This document shows positions 20,157 through 30,348 of a stretch of 64,000 nt of DNA, piece by piece. Below the pieces are notes generated by a model. That model was given only the letters and a program-made list of their open reading frames with translations. It was not told the DNA's origin and did not search any database. The first letter of the stretch is position 1; each line of letters starts with the position of its first letter. The position numbers and the translations under genes are program-made. This stretch comes from Ferrimonas lipolytica (lineage in GTDB: Bacteria; Pseudomonadota; Gammaproteobacteria; Enterobacterales; Shewanellaceae), in contig NZ_CP051180.1 in NCBI RefSeq assembly GCF_012295575.1, positions 2,356,001 through 2,420,000 on the forward strand, read 5' to 3'.

Positions 20157-20166
20157 TGAAAACTCC

Positions 20167-20892
20167 CTAGAAGCCTAAGCTAGACAAAAGATCGTCGACT
20201 TCATCTTGGCCACTGACCACATCAACTCGATTTGTTGTCGAGACAATAGGCCCTTCAGCTTTAACCAAATCCTGTTGCTGTTCAGCTGGCTCTGGCTCGC
20301 CAAACACCGTTAACAGATCAACCAAACTCAACTCCACCTCTCGGACCAAATCGATCACTTTGCGGATAACTTGGCCGGTTAGATCTTGGAAGTCTTGCGC
20401 CAGCAACACCTGGTTTAATAACTCTTTCAACCGCTCCACATCATTATTGGAATCAGTCAATAGGGTTTCGACATCGTGGCACAGGGTCTTAAATTGATTT
20501 AGCTCTAATTCACGCCGCATCAGCTGTTCAAACCGAGGCTTAACCTGAGCCACTTTGGTTTGCATCGCTTGTGCCAATGGCAAACTTTCTTCTACCGCGT
20601 CCATTGTGCGGTTGGCCGCTTGTTCGGTCATTCCGATAACGTAATTCAGGCGTTCTTTCGCATCTGGGATATCGTGATTTGCCAATTCGGAAATACGATC
20701 ATCCAGAGCAAAATCGGCCATTGAATTGTGCAGTTGGCGCGTCAATTTACCCACTTCATCAAACAGTTGTTGATTGAGTGGTTGGCTGATCTGACGACAA
20801 TGTTGGTTAGCACCTTCAATGTCGTTTTGCTCTAATAGCAGCACCAATGCACGTGCATCATCTAGCGAAACAAGCGGTTGTTGTTCTGTCAT
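20167..20892 (-). CDS. cheZ: Protein phosphatase CheZ
   Basis: 241 residues. CheZ dephosphorylates CheY-P. The long central hairpin ends in LLAQDFQDLTGQVIRKVIDLV, containing the catalytic glutamine of the family, and the C-terminal DEVDDLLSSLGF is the CheY-binding tail. I chose ATG 20892 because AAGGA is correctly spaced upstream; the ATG three codons earlier touches that site. Confidence 0.95.
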   Translation of the reverse strand: MTEQQPLVSLDDARALVLLLEQNDIEGANQHCRQISQPLNQQLFDEVGKLTRQLHNSMADFALDDRISELANHDIPDAKERLNYVIGMTEQAANRTMDAVEESLPLAQAMQTKVAQVKPRFEQLMRRELELNQFKTLCHDVETLLTDSNNDVERLKELLNQVLLAQDFQDLTGQVIRKVIDLVREVELSLVDLLTVFGEPEPAEQQQDLVKAEGPIVSTTNRVDVVSGQDEVDDLLSSLGF

Positions 20893-20908
20893 GACAGACA
20901 TCCTTGTA

Positions 20909-21292
20909 TTAATTCAATCGCTCAAATACTTTTGCTAACTTTTCTTTCAAGGTGGCGGCGGTAAATGGTTTAACGATATAACCATTAACACCGGCTTGAG
21001 CAGCAGTGATGATCTGCTCGCGTTTGGCTTCGGCAGTCACCATCAATACTGGTAAGTGCTTCAGATTGTTATCGGCACGGATTGCACGCAACAGGTCAAT
21101 CCCTTGCATACCTGGCATGTTCCAATCGGTTACCACAAAATCGAAGTCACCGTTTTGTAGCATTGGCAGTGCGGTTGAACCATCATCAGCTTCTTGGGTG
21201 TTATTAAAACCAAGATCTCGTAGCAAATTTTTGATGATCCGTCTCATTGTTGAAAAATCGTCAACAATGAGAATCTTCATATTCTTATCCAA
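20909..21292 (-). CDS. cheY: Chemotaxis response regulator CheY
   Basis: 127 residues, a lone receiver domain that binds FliM to switch rotation. The active-site residues are all present: D11, D12, phosphoacceptor D56 (VVTDWNMPG), T86 (MVTAEA) and K108 (YIVKPF). The start is placed at TTG 21292, five bases after a GGAGGGG stretch; the next ATG is too far from it. This gives the N-terminus [12 protein letters not shown] expected for polar-flagellum CheY. Confidence 0.95.
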   Translation of the reverse strand: MDKNMKILIVDDFSTMRRIIKNLLRDLGFNNTQEADDGSTALPMLQNGDFDFVVTDWNMPGMQGIDLLRAIRADNNLKHLPVLMVTAEAKREQIITAAQAGVNGYIVKPFTAATLKEKLAKVFERLN

Positions 21293-21358
21293 AGTCCCCT
21301 CCAGGCGAGGCAAATCAATAAAATTGTGAAAAGTCAGTACACCGCAGTGCGCTGATAG

Positions 21359-22081
21359 TTAAATGGCTGGTTGAGTCCAGTCCTTTAGTTTTGATTTCAG
21401 CCGCACCATTGCTTGGCTGTGGATCTGACTGACCCGAGACTCACTTACGCTCAGTACGTGACCGATCTCTTTTAAGTTAAGTTCTTCGTCATAATAAAGT
21501 GATAACACTAACGCTTCGCGCTCTGGCATGGTCTTAATCGCTGCAACCAGAGCCTCTTTAAATCTTATATCAGCAACATTAGAAAAATTATCAACAGCAT
21601 CGTCGTTCGGACCGATAACGTCCATTGGCGTGCCTAGATCTTCGATCCCGATCACCTTACCGCAGCTCACATCACGCACAATGTCGTGATAGTCCGGTAA
21701 TGACATATTTAGATGCTGCGCAATCTCTACGTCACTTGGGTCTCGACCCAGTGCAGTTTCCAACTCTGAGATGGCATCATTAACCATACGGCCGTTGCGA
21801 TGGACTGAACGCGGCGTCCAATCGCCACGACGAATCTCATCCAACATCGCCCCACGAATACGAATACCGGCAAAGGTTTCGAAGCTGGCACCTTTGGTGG
21901 CATCAAAGTTACCTGATGCCTCCAATAAACCGAGCATGCCCGCTTGCAGCAAGTCGTCTAACTGCACACTGGCTGGTAAACGCGCCAGCAGGTGATGTCC
22001 AATGCGCTTAACCAGTGGAGCATAACGGGTAACAATGACGGTTTTATTGTCTACTTGACCGTATCCAGCAAGCTTATTCAC
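21359..22081 (-). CDS. fliA: Flagellar sigma factor FliA (sigma-28)
   Basis: 240 residues with sigma regions 2 (LLQAGMLGLLEA, FETFAGIRIRGAMLDEIR), 3 and 4 (LNLKEIGHVLSVSESRVSQIHSQA, given as LNLKEIGHVLSV and SESRVSQIHSQA). It directs late flagellar and chemotaxis promoters, and a matching promoter stands before the flagellin gene here. It overlaps flhG by eight bases, so it is made from the flhA operon, as in Vibrio. Confidence 0.97.
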   Translation of the reverse strand: MNKLAGYGQVDNKTVIVTRYAPLVKRIGHHLLARLPASVQLDDLLQAGMLGLLEASGNFDATKGASFETFAGIRIRGAMLDEIRRGDWTPRSVHRNGRMVNDAISELETALGRDPSDVEIAQHLNMSLPDYHDIVRDVSCGKVIGIEDLGTPMDVIGPNDDAVDNFSNVADIRFKEALVAAIKTMPEREALVLSLYYDEELNLKEIGHVLSVSESRVSQIHSQAMVRLKSKLKDWTQPAI

Positions 22082-22970
22082 CGACTACCTCCGCATACAT
22101 GTCATTGCGAACTAAGCGTTCAACAAAAAACTCAAGATGGCCGCTAGGCTCCTGCTTGATAGGCCACGATTTGACCTTATTGGCCAAGCCTTGATAAGCG
22201 ATGGCAGCAGGGCTGCGCGGATAGGCTTCCACCACTACTTTTTGCTGCCGCACTGCCTTTCGCACGCTCTCATCAAACGGCACCGTAGCCACGAGTTCCA
22301 GGGCAACGTCGAGGAAACGGTCAGTCACCTTCGATAGCTTGGCAAACAGCTCTTTGCCTTCGCGTAGGTTGCGCACCATGTTGGCGACGATACGGAAGCG
22401 GAACACCCCATGCTCCCGCGACAACAGCTTAATCAAGGCATAGGCATCGGTGATGGAGGTCGGCTCATCACATACCACCACCACCACTTCCTGGGCAGCA
22501 CGAGAGAAGCTCAGCACCATATCGGAGATCCCAGCAGCGGTATCAACAATCATGCAATCGAAGCTGCTTTCTAACTCGGAGAACGATTGGATCAAGGCGG
22601 CATGCTGGGCTTGGGTCAACTCGACCATACCCCGAGTTCCGGAAGCCGCCGGCACGATTTTGATGCCGTGCGGTCCTTCAATCAGTACCTCTTCCAAGCT
22701 GCATTCGCCAGACAGTACATGGGATAGGTTCTTGCGAGCCCGCACCCCAAGTAATACATCAACGTTGGCTAGGCCAAGGTCCGCATCCAGCACCAACACG
22801 CGCTCGCCTTGGGCTGCCATTGCGGTGGCAGTGTTGATGGATACGTTAGTTTTACCCACGCCCCCTTTGCCACCAGTCACCGCGATCACACGGGTCATCT
22901 GTTCCTGCTCCTGCTTCTGCGCCATCTTCCTTAGCCCACTCGCTTGATCATTCAAAAACCACTCAGTCAT
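22074..22970 (-). CDS. flhG: MinD-like ATPase FlhG (FleN), flagellar number regulator
   Basis: 298 residues. The deviant Walker A GGKGGVGKT is at 33-41, with LVLDADLGLANVDVLLG and the Walker B segment MIVDTAAGISD. FlhG restrains flagellar number in polarly flagellated gammaproteobacteria by acting on FlhF and the FlrA/FleQ regulator. The start ATG 22970 lies within the end of flhF (eight-base overlap), matching an N-terminal activator helix before the ATPase core. Confidence 0.95.
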   Translation of the reverse strand: MTEWFLNDQASGLRKMAQKQEQEQMTRVIAVTGGKGGVGKTNVSINTATAMAAQGERVLVLDADLGLANVDVLLGVRARKNLSHVLSGECSLEEVLIEGPHGIKIVPAASGTRGMVELTQAQHAALIQSFSELESSFDCMIVDTAAGISDMVLSFSRAAQEVVVVVCDEPTSITDAYALIKLLSREHGVFRFRIVANMVRNLREGKELFAKLSKVTDRFLDVALELVATVPFDESVRKAVRQQKVVVEAYPRSPAAIAYQGLANKVKSWPIKQEPSGHLEFFVERLVRNDMYAEVVGE

Positions 22971-24378
22971 ACATCCCCACTGCATTGTGCTGTTGAGATG
23001 GAGACAGGGGCACTGCTGCAACGTCTTCATCAGCTAAAGCGCGATTGGCCAAATAATGTGGATCCGCCGCGCGCAGATCTTCCGGAACTCGTTGTCCGTC
23101 GGTTAGATAAGAAACCGCTAAATTGTTTTGCAGTAACACGCTTAACACATCACCAATGTTATGGGCTTCGTCCAGCTTGGTAATGATACTGCCGGCCAAA
23201 TCGATGCGGCGAAAACGTTCAACCGTTTCCTGAAGCACCTGATATTGCGCTGTCGACGACACCACCAAGTAGGGTTTGATCGGGATCCGCGATGAGCCGG
23301 TTAGCTGCTCTAGTTGCTGTACTAAGCGGATATCTCGCTGCCCCATGCCGGCGGTATCAACCAGCACCATGCGACGACTGCGGAGGCGATATAACACCTG
23401 CTCCAGCTCTTCCACCGTTGCAGCTCGCAATACTGGGCAGCCCATAATCTTACCGAAGGTAGTTAGCTGCTCTTGCGCGCCAATGCGGTAGTTGTCGGTG
23501 GTGACCAAGGCCACTTGGTCAACCCCAAATCGGGCCGCATAACGAGCGGCCAACTTAGCAATGGTGGTGGTTTTACCTACACCAGTTGGGCCAACCAAGG
23601 CGATAACACCGCCTTCATCCCACAAATTTTCACTGTCGCACTGCAATTGGTTAGCAACCACACTTGGCAACTGAGCTAACACCTCGTGGAGTTCTCCATC
23701 TTGTGGCAATAACTCAGCAAAGTGGGCCGCAACCTCACGGTGGAAGCCCAAGTCTCGAAGTTGCTCTTTGACCATGCTGCGGACAGGCTCAGTGCGGGCG
23801 GAATCTTGCTCCATCAAGTTCGACATCTGATGCTGCAACAACTGTCGAATCGATGACATCTCCTCCCGCATTGCAGTGATTTCTGCACTGGCAGAGGCCG
23901 CACGTGGTTTGCCGTTTCGAGATGTTACCGGGCTTGGCTTAGCTGCCGCTTTTACTGGCTTCGGTTGCTCCGGTTCAAACGCACGTTGAGCCCATTGTGG
24001 TAACGCCTGTTCTTGCTTGCTCAGTACCGACTGGGCCTGCTTTTGTTGGCGCCGCTGCTGCTGCCGCTCTAACAACGCTCGCAGACCATCGTTATCGGCA
24101 TTGGGAGCAGAAGGTTTAGGGCCATTTGCCACTTGGCGACGACCGGATAGGCTCACTCGGTCTTCACCAATAGGACGCGCGCTATCGACCGCCGGTGTTT
24201 TCTCCGCTTGCGGGCTAGGAAGATTTGCCGGTGGAGCATCAAAGTCAACAGCAGCGACAATCTCAACGCCTCCGGTAACTTTCTTATTGGACATGATCAC
24301 CGCTTCAGCACCGAGGACATCCTTCACCTCAGCTAATGCAGTCCGCATGTCTTTCGCGAAAAAGCGCTTTATTTTCAC
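22963..24378 (-). CDS. flhF: SRP-type GTPase FlhF, polar flagellum placement
   Basis: 471 residues with the N-terminal MKIKRFFAKDMRTAL basic segment, a long linker, and the NG GTPase domain in the second half: GPTGVGKTTT (G1), DTAGMGQRD (G3) and TKLDEA (G4). It marks the pole where the flagellum is built. It is followed by flhG and preceded by flhA in the standard order. Confidence 0.96.
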   Translation of the reverse strand: MKIKRFFAKDMRTALAEVKDVLGAEAVIMSNKKVTGGVEIVAAVDFDAPPANLPSPQAEKTPAVDSARPIGEDRVSLSGRRQVANGPKPSAPNADNDGLRALLERQQQRRQQKQAQSVLSKQEQALPQWAQRAFEPEQPKPVKAAAKPSPVTSRNGKPRAASASAEITAMREEMSSIRQLLQHQMSNLMEQDSARTEPVRSMVKEQLRDLGFHREVAAHFAELLPQDGELHEVLAQLPSVVANQLQCDSENLWDEGGVIALVGPTGVGKTTTIAKLAARYAARFGVDQVALVTTDNYRIGAQEQLTTFGKIMGCPVLRAATVEELEQVLYRLRSRRMVLVDTAGMGQRDIRLVQQLEQLTGSSRIPIKPYLVVSSTAQYQVLQETVERFRRIDLAGSIITKLDEAHNIGDVLSVLLQNNLAVSYLTDGQRVPEDLRAADPHYLANRALADEDVAAVPLSPSQQHNAVGMYD

Positions 24379-24399
24379 CTTATCTCTCCGAAACTAGGC

Positions 24400-26505
24400 C
24401 TATTGGCCTACCGATTGGACGATCTTAATCTGTTTGTCATCCGGGACCTCTTGGTAAGAGAGCACCCGCAATGCTGGGATGGTGTGCTTAACAAAGCGCG
24501 ACAATGTTGTCCGCAATAAGCCAGAGGTTAATAACACCGCCGGTTCGCCTACCATCTCCTGTTTCTGAGCCGCTTCTCGAAGCGACTTTTGTAATCTTTC
24601 TGCTAGTCCAGGTTCTAAGCCGCCATTCTCGCCATTACTGGCTTGCAAAGACTGGTGCAGGATCTGTTCCAACTCTGGCGCCAAAGTAATAACGGGGATT
24701 TCATGCTCTGGGCCGTTGATCTCTTGGATAATTAGCCGTTTCATCGCGATCCGCGCTGCTGCCGTCAAGACGTCAGGATCTTGACTCTTAGGCCCGTACT
24801 CCACCAAGGTTTGCACCAACGTGCGGGTATCCCGAATTGGCACTCCTTCGTTAAGCAGGTTTTGCATCACCTTAACGATGATCCCCAGCGACAACACATC
24901 AGGCACCAGTCCCTCAACCAGTTTTGGAGTTTGCTTAGCCAAAATATCCAGTAGCTGCTGTGCTTCTTCGTAACCCAATAGTTGCGAGGCGTTGTTGCTT
25001 AACAGTTGCGATAAATGAGTAGCCACCACAGTGGAAGCATCCACCACGGTATAACCCAGTGTCTGCGCATAATCTCGTTGATTGGTGTTGATCCACACCG
25101 CTTCGAGCCCAAAGGCGGGATCGATGGTTGGTTGCCCTTCCAACTGGCCGAAAACTTGGCCTGGATTGATGGCCAGCTCGCCGTCGTGACGGATGTCAGC
25201 TTCACCCACCACAACTCCCATCAGACTGATGCGGTAGGTACTTGGGCCTAAATCGAGATTGTCACGAATGTGTACCGGCGGGATAAGGAAGCCGAACTCT
25301 TGCGACAGCTTCTTGCGCACCCCCTTAATCCGCGACAGCAGTTCGCCGTCTTGGCCTTTATCTACCAATGGGATTAACCGGTATCCTACCTCTAGGCCAA
25401 TGATATCGACATGATTGACATCATCCCACACCAGCTCTTTCGGCTCCTTATTCATCACCTCAGTGCTGCTGCCACCATTGGCGTTAGTAACTGCTTGTTG
25501 CTGTTGCTCTTGTTGTTGACGCTTGTGACTCCACCAACTTAAAGCGGCAATCATCAACCCAAGTGAAAGAAATGCGATATGCGGCATGCCTGGAACTAGG
25601 CCCATTACGATCATCACACCAGCACAAATGGCCACCACTCGCGGGTTGGACAGCATCTGCCGCGACACCTCTTCACCCATCTTTTGCGATTCATTTTGAC
25701 GGGTAATGATGATTGCAGCACCAATCGACAGCAGTAGCCCGGGGATCTGCGCCACCAAACCGTCACCAATAGTCAGTAGCGTGTAGATCTCAATCGCTTC
25801 ACCGAATGGCAAACCATACTGAGCCATACCAATGATAAATCCGCCAATGATGTTGAGCGCGAGGATCATCAAACCAGCAATAGCATCGCCTTTGACAAAC
25901 TTCGACGCACCATCCATCGATCCGTAGAAGTCCGCTTCACGGGCAACATCGGCACGGCGTTCACGGGCTTGTTCTTGGTTGATTAAACCGGAGTTTAGAT
26001 CGGCGTCGATCGCCATCTGTTTGCCTGGCATCGCATCCAACGTAAAGCGGGCGCTCACTTCGGAGATCCGCCCTGCACCTTTAGTTACCACCACAAAGTT
26101 AATGATAACCAAGATTAAAAACACGACTAAACCAACGGCGTAGTTACCGCCAATCACCACCGAGCCAAAGGCTTCAATCACCTTACCGGCTGCGTCTGGG
26201 CCTTCGTGACCATGCAACAACACCAGTCGAGTCGAGGCCACGTTCAATGCCAAACGGAGTAAGGTGGCGACCAACAACACAGTAGGGAAGGCAGAAAAAT
26301 CAAGCGGACGCAGGGTGTATACCGCCACCAGCAACACTACCAGCGAGAGGGCAATATTGAAGGTAAACAGCATATCCAGCAAAAACGCTGGCATCGGCAA
26401 CGTCACCATCGCCAACGCGGCGAGAACAACCAGCGGAGTCGCGAGGCTTTGCAGGTGGTTTACTCGGTGCTGATAAAGCGAACCAAATATGGCTTTGAGA
26501 TTCAT
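24400..26505 (-). CDS. flhA: Flagellar export gate protein FlhA
   Basis: 701 residues: an N-terminal half with about eight transmembrane helices, the FHIPEP-region signature (AIDADLNSGLINQEQA), and a cytosolic C-terminal half that binds chaperone-substrate complexes. FlhA forms the nonameric gate of the flagellar type III export apparatus. I chose ATG 26505 (MNLKAIFGSLYQ); no good ribosome site is visible, and the frame extends to 26565 across a likely sigma-54 promoter, so that extension is unlikely. Confidence 0.95.
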   Translation of the reverse strand: MNLKAIFGSLYQHRVNHLQSLATPLVVLAALAMVTLPMPAFLLDMLFTFNIALSLVVLLVAVYTLRPLDFSAFPTVLLVATLLRLALNVASTRLVLLHGHEGPDAAGKVIEAFGSVVIGGNYAVGLVVFLILVIINFVVVTKGAGRISEVSARFTLDAMPGKQMAIDADLNSGLINQEQARERRADVAREADFYGSMDGASKFVKGDAIAGLMILALNIIGGFIIGMAQYGLPFGEAIEIYTLLTIGDGLVAQIPGLLLSIGAAIIITRQNESQKMGEEVSRQMLSNPRVVAICAGVMIVMGLVPGMPHIAFLSLGLMIAALSWWSHKRQQQEQQQQAVTNANGGSSTEVMNKEPKELVWDDVNHVDIIGLEVGYRLIPLVDKGQDGELLSRIKGVRKKLSQEFGFLIPPVHIRDNLDLGPSTYRISLMGVVVGEADIRHDGELAINPGQVFGQLEGQPTIDPAFGLEAVWINTNQRDYAQTLGYTVVDASTVVATHLSQLLSNNASQLLGYEEAQQLLDILAKQTPKLVEGLVPDVLSLGIIVKVMQNLLNEGVPIRDTRTLVQTLVEYGPKSQDPDVLTAAARIAMKRLIIQEINGPEHEIPVITLAPELEQILHQSLQASNGENGGLEPGLAERLQKSLREAAQKQEMVGEPAVLLTSGLLRTTLSRFVKHTIPALRVLSYQEVPDDKQIKIVQSVGQ

Positions 26506-26538
26506 AAACTGTCGTTGAATTGACGCATGGCCTGCTTT

Positions 26539-26554
26539 TGCAATAATTAGGCCA
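26539..26554 (-). promoter_or_regulatory. Candidate sigma-54 promoter of the flhA-flhF-flhG-fliA-che operon
   Basis: On the minus strand the sequence is TGGCCT, AATTA, TTGCA. This keeps the GG-N10-GC core of sigma-54 promoters. Transcription would start near 26527, about 22 bases before the flhA start. FlrC is the expected activator. Confidence 0.65.
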
Positions 26555-26627
26555 CATGGCAACAAGTCTGTTATATATCAGCAACGCCTGCGCAAATATT
26601 ATGCAGATGGCACGTTCAGCAAGATAA

Positions 26628-27764
26628 TTAGCTTGGATCGATCTTCAATTCATCTGGAATCGGCAGTTCAGTTGGTAACGCTATCGGGCGACGACCACGC
26701 CCAGTCCGAAACTGTTTCAGCTGGAAAACATAAGCCAAGATCTGTGCCACCGCAGTAAACAACCCTTCCGGAATAGGCTTATCGAGATCGGTTGAATGGT
26801 AGATGGCTCGAGCAAGTGCCGGCGAAGAGATAACTGGGATCTCATATTCCCGCGCTATTTCACGGATCTTCAACGCAATTTCGTCGTTGCCTTTAGCAAC
26901 CATCAACGGCGCGGCATTAACGGTGCGGTCGTACTTAATTGCCACCGAGTAGTGAGTTGGGTTAACGACTACCACGTCGGCCTTGGGCACTTCCGCCATC
27001 ATCCGTCGTTGTGCCATCTCACGTTGCAATTGGCGAATACGTCCCTTTACCTCTGGCTTACCTTCGCTCTGTTTGTATTCATCCTTGATCTCCTGCTTGC
27101 TCATCTTCAATTGTTTATTGTGATTCCAGATTTGATAAGGCGCATCAATAATGACTATCAACAACAGCGAGCAGCACAGCAAAACAAATAGGCTCAATAA
27201 CAATTCAAGTGCACTGCGAATAGCGCCTTCGGAGTTACCGCTAGAAAGTTTGAGAATGTCGTCAAAGTTGGCCGCAAGTAACAAGTAGGCGGTGGTGGCA
27301 ATCACCAGAAATTTGGCTATCGACTTAACCAATTCAACCAAAGCCTGAACCCCAAACATCCGCTTAATGCCTTTGAGTGGGCTCATTTTATTGGCCTTCG
27401 GCGCGGCAGCACTCCAGCTAAAACTGAAACCACCTAAACCGATATTGCCAACAAAACCTGCGATGGTTAGGGCAATGATAAAACCGAGTACCGGCTCGGC
27501 GATATTGGCCAGCACACCGAAAAACATCTGGCCAAACTCAATGCCATCAAAGGCTTCTGCGCGGGACAGCTCAAACTGATTCTTGGCCACTTCCAGTATG
27601 GCGGTAGCAATGCCCTCCCCCATCGACATCATTGCTAAGGCGGCAGCAACCAACACGGCAGCGGTACCTAACTCTTTAGAGCGCGGGACTTGGCCTTTAT
27701 TTTTGGCCTCCTCCCGCCTCTTGGGCGTCGCGTCTTCTGTCTTTTCCTGATCGTCAGCTGCCAT
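26628..27764 (-). CDS. flhB: Flagellar export switch protein FlhB
   Basis: 378 residues: four transmembrane helices after a charged N-terminus (EKTEDATPKRREEAKNKGQV), then a cytosolic domain with the self-cleavage site NPTH in VVNPTHYSVAIKYD. Autocleavage there switches export from rod/hook to filament substrates. It is the last gene of the fliK-flhB run; a 122-bp gap containing a sigma-54 promoter separates it from flhA. Confidence 0.97.
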   Translation of the reverse strand: MAADDQEKTEDATPKRREEAKNKGQVPRSKELGTAAVLVAAALAMMSMGEGIATAILEVAKNQFELSRAEAFDGIEFGQMFFGVLANIAEPVLGFIIALTIAGFVGNIGLGGFSFSWSAAAPKANKMSPLKGIKRMFGVQALVELVKSIAKFLVIATTAYLLLAANFDDILKLSSGNSEGAIRSALELLLSLFVLLCCSLLLIVIIDAPYQIWNHNKQLKMSKQEIKDEYKQSEGKPEVKGRIRQLQREMAQRRMMAEVPKADVVVVNPTHYSVAIKYDRTVNAAPLMVAKGNDEIALKIREIAREYEIPVISSPALARAIYHSTDLDKPIPEGLFTAVAQILAYVFQLKQFRTGRGRRPIALPTELPIPDELKIDPS

Positions 27765-27771
27765 GACTTAC

Positions 27772-28557
27772 CTAAGGGATATCGCAGGTCAGTTGTAGTA
27801 AATCACAGATCACCTCTTGGCCTTGCTGCCAAGTCGCATAAAAGTGCGGCACGATGCCGCTCAGCGTCAGCCATAAAATAATCAGGCCTGACAACATGGT
27901 GACTGGGAAACCGATAGAGAAAATGTTGAGCTGTGGTGCCGCTCGGGTCATTACCCCGAAGGAAAAGTTAATCAACAGCAGGGCTGTCGCGGCAGAGAGT
28001 GAGATAGTCAATGCGTTGGCAAAGGTGAGTGCGACGAACTCTGATAGGCGCGGCAAACTGGTCCGCAGCAGTGGTTCGCCAATGGGCAATGTTTCAAAAC
28101 TGACGAACAGCATCTTGATCATCAACAGGTGGCCGTCGACGCCAAAGAACATCAAGGTTGCCAACATCAAATAGAATTGGCCTACCAATGGCACCTGTTG
28201 GCCGTTGCTGGGGTCAACCATTGAGGCAAAACCAAGCGAGGTTTGCATACCGATAATCTGCCCTGCCAACACGAAAGTCGACATCACCAACACGCTAACA
28301 AATCCAACGACGAGGCCGATCAACACTTGTTGGGCGCCAACCAAAAATCCTTGCGGTGAGAACAACTCAATTGCCGGTGGGGTTGGCAATACCGGTGCCA
28401 TCACTGCGGTGATAACCATTGCTAAGCCAAGCCGAATCGGTGTTGGTACCGTGCCACCGCCGATGGTGGTCATCACCATCAACATCGACGCCACTCGAAA
28501 CAGCGGCCACAGGACCGAACGAAGCCAGTCGTAGATCACCGGCAGCGGCAACTCCAT
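27772..28557 (-). CDS. fliR: Flagellar export protein FliR
   Basis: 261 residues, about six hydrophobic segments, with the typical LGFASMVDPSNGQQVP segment after the third helix. FliR is part of the FliPQR export channel. Its ATG overlaps the fliQ stop by one base, which suggests translational coupling. Confidence 0.96.
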   Translation of the reverse strand: MELPLPVIYDWLRSVLWPLFRVASMLMVMTTIGGGTVPTPIRLGLAMVITAVMAPVLPTPPAIELFSPQGFLVGAQQVLIGLVVGFVSVLVMSTFVLAGQIIGMQTSLGFASMVDPSNGQQVPLVGQFYLMLATLMFFGVDGHLLMIKMLFVSFETLPIGEPLLRTSLPRLSEFVALTFANALTISLSAATALLLINFSFGVMTRAAPQLNIFSIGFPVTMLSGLIILWLTLSGIVPHFYATWQQGQEVICDLLQLTCDIP

Positions 28558-28826
28558 TAGCCAATCACCTGGGGGATCATATCCACAAGGTTAAAGAAAA
28601 AGTCCATCAACACCTGTACCACCCAGTGACCGATTATCATCATGGTAGTGAGGGTAACCAGCAAACGTGGCAGAAACGATAGGGTTTGTTCGTTGATCGA
28701 AGTGGCGGCTTGGAATACTGCCACCACTAAACCAATCAATAGGCCAGGCACGATAATCGCCGCAACCAGCATCACAATCACTTGCAACGCTTCGCGGAAG
28801 ATCTCGACAAAGGCTTCAGGAGTCAT
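28557..28826 (-). CDS. fliQ: Flagellar export protein FliQ
   Basis: 89 residues with two transmembrane helices, starting [16 protein letters not shown] and containing [13 protein letters not shown]. It is a FliPQR channel subunit. It overlaps fliP by four bases (ATGA) and fliR by one. Confidence 0.97.
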   Translation of the reverse strand: MTPEAFVEIFREALQVIVMLVAAIIVPGLLIGLVVAVFQAATSINEQTLSFLPRLLVTLTTMMIIGHWVVQVLMDFFFNLVDMIPQVIG

Positions 28827-29572
28827 CCGGTGCCCAACCCAAAGCTGACGGCTAGTGTTCCCATTACTAGGTTCCAGCCATCCACCAGTACAAACAGCAT
28901 GATCTTAAATGGCAACGATACAATCATCGGCGACAGCATCATCATACCCATCGCCATCAGTACTGAAGCGACCACTAAGTCGATGACCAGAAACGGTACG
29001 AACAGCATGAAGCCGATCTGAAAGGCTGTTTTTAGCTCTGAAGTGACAAATGAGGGGATGATCACCGTCATCGGCAGATCTTCAACCGAATCGACGTCGA
29101 CGTTGCCACTGATCTCAGCAAAGGTATTGAGATCGGTCATCCGTGTTTGCGACAACATAAAGGTTCTGATTGGCAACTTGGCATTTTCAAACGCCTCCAT
29201 AGCACCTATCTCTTCAGCCATATAGGGCACTAGCGCATTGTCATAAACCTCATCCAGCACTGGCCGCATGATAAACAGACTCATAAATAGCGCTAAGCCT
29301 AACAACACCTGATTGGATGGCGTTGATTGTAAGCCTAAAGCTTGACGCAGAATCGCTAACACCACGATGATGCGAGTAAAGCTACTCATCAGCACCACCA
29401 TCGCTGGCAAGAACGACATCACCGTCATCAGCATCAAGATCTGCAGGGTAACGGTGTACTCTTGCTGCCCTTGTTCGCCAGTTATCACCGACAGCGCCGG
29501 GATACCGACTTCAGCGCTGGCAAATGAAGGAAACAGCACCGCAGTAACCGCGATGAGCATTGCGATAGGCAC
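28823..29572 (-). CDS. fliP: Flagellar export protein FliP
   Basis: 249 residues. A cleavable signal peptide ([16 protein letters not shown], near the start) is followed by helices with the family signatures [21 protein letters not shown] (as [12 protein letters not shown] and LAILRQALG) and [11 protein letters not shown]. FliP nucleates the export channel. I chose GTG 29572, which has GGAG eight bases upstream and follows the fliO stop by one base. The frame extends further into fliO but without support. Confidence 0.95.
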   Translation of the reverse strand: MPIAMLIAVTAVLFPSFASAEVGIPALSVITGEQGQQEYTVTLQILMLMTVMSFLPAMVVLMSSFTRIIVVLAILRQALGLQSTPSNQVLLGLALFMSLFIMRPVLDEVYDNALVPYMAEEIGAMEAFENAKLPIRTFMLSQTRMTDLNTFAEISGNVDVDSVEDLPMTVIIPSFVTSELKTAFQIGFMLFVPFLVIDLVVASVLMAMGMMMLSPMIVSLPFKIMLFVLVDGWNLVMGTLAVSFGLGTG

Positions 29573-29573
29573 G

Positions 29574-29945
29574 TCAGCTCTCCTGCTTATTCTTAAACTT
29601 ATCCAACAAGGCACCAAATTGCGGTAACTCGGCGACGGGTAATGGCTCTTCTAAGGTAGTAAGCAAACGAGTTCCGGCTGCGCCGCTACTGAGCAGATGC
29701 TGTTGTTCACCAACCTGAACCACCAACAAGCGCTCTTTCGGGCCAAGCGGCAGCGTTGCCACCACCTTCATCGGCCCGTTACCGGCCACAGGTAACTGCA
29801 ATCGTTTACTTAGCCAAGCGAGCAACAGGATCAGCGCCACAATGCCAACCAAGCTCCCCAGCATAGTGAGGTACGATTCCTGAGCTGAAAAAGGTTCGGC
29901 GCTGGCTGGCATCGCCACCAAAAGTAACAACAGCAAACGACTCAT
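29574..29945 (-). CDS. fliO: Flagellar export assembly protein FliO
   Basis: 123 residues: an N-terminal signal-like hydrophobic stretch, one strong transmembrane helix (about 30-47), and a cytosolic tail with [19 protein letters not shown], typical of FliO/FliZ-type proteins. It assists FliP ring assembly. ATG overlaps fliN by four bases. Confidence 0.92.
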   Translation of the reverse strand: MSRLLLLLLVAMPASAEPFSAQESYLTMLGSLVGIVALILLLAWLSKRLQLPVAGNGPMKVVATLPLGPKERLLVVQVGEQQHLLSSGAAGTRLLTTLEEPLPVAELPQFGALLDKFKNKQES

Positions 29946-30325
29946 TTTAACTTCTTAATTCGTTCGGTTTGGCTGATGACATCAGTTAAACGAATACCGA
30001 ACTTATCGTTTACCACCACCACTTCGCCATGGGCGATTAACGTGCCATTAACCATCACATCCAATGGTTCACCTGCTACACGGTCCAATTCCACGACTGA
30101 GCCTTGATTTAGCTGGAGAAGGTTACGAATGCTGATCTGACTGCGGCCAACCTCCATCGAAATGGTGACTGGAATGTCCAAGATGGTATCGAGCTTGCGA
30201 CGTTCATCGGCAGAGATGTCACCGGGTTGATCAAATGATTCCAGCGCCACCGGTTCTACCTGCTGTTCTAGCGCAGCGGCCCACTCATCGGCTAAATCAT
30301 CTTGGCTATTGGGATCGTCTATCAT
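29942..30325 (-). CDS. fliN: Flagellar motor switch protein FliN
   Basis: 127 residues. The acidic N-terminus is followed by the SpoA (C-ring) domain: ILDIPVTISMEVGRSQISI, LLQLNQGSVVELDRVAGEP and KFGIRLTDVIS. FliN builds the base of the C-ring with FliM and binds FliH. Confidence 0.97.
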   Translation of the reverse strand: MIDDPNSQDDLADEWAAALEQQVEPVALESFDQPGDISADERRKLDTILDIPVTISMEVGRSQISIRNLLQLNQGSVVELDRVAGEPLDVMVNGTLIAHGEVVVVNDKFGIRLTDVISQTERIKKLK

Positions 30326-30348
30326 CTTCTACCTTCTTACCTTGCTAT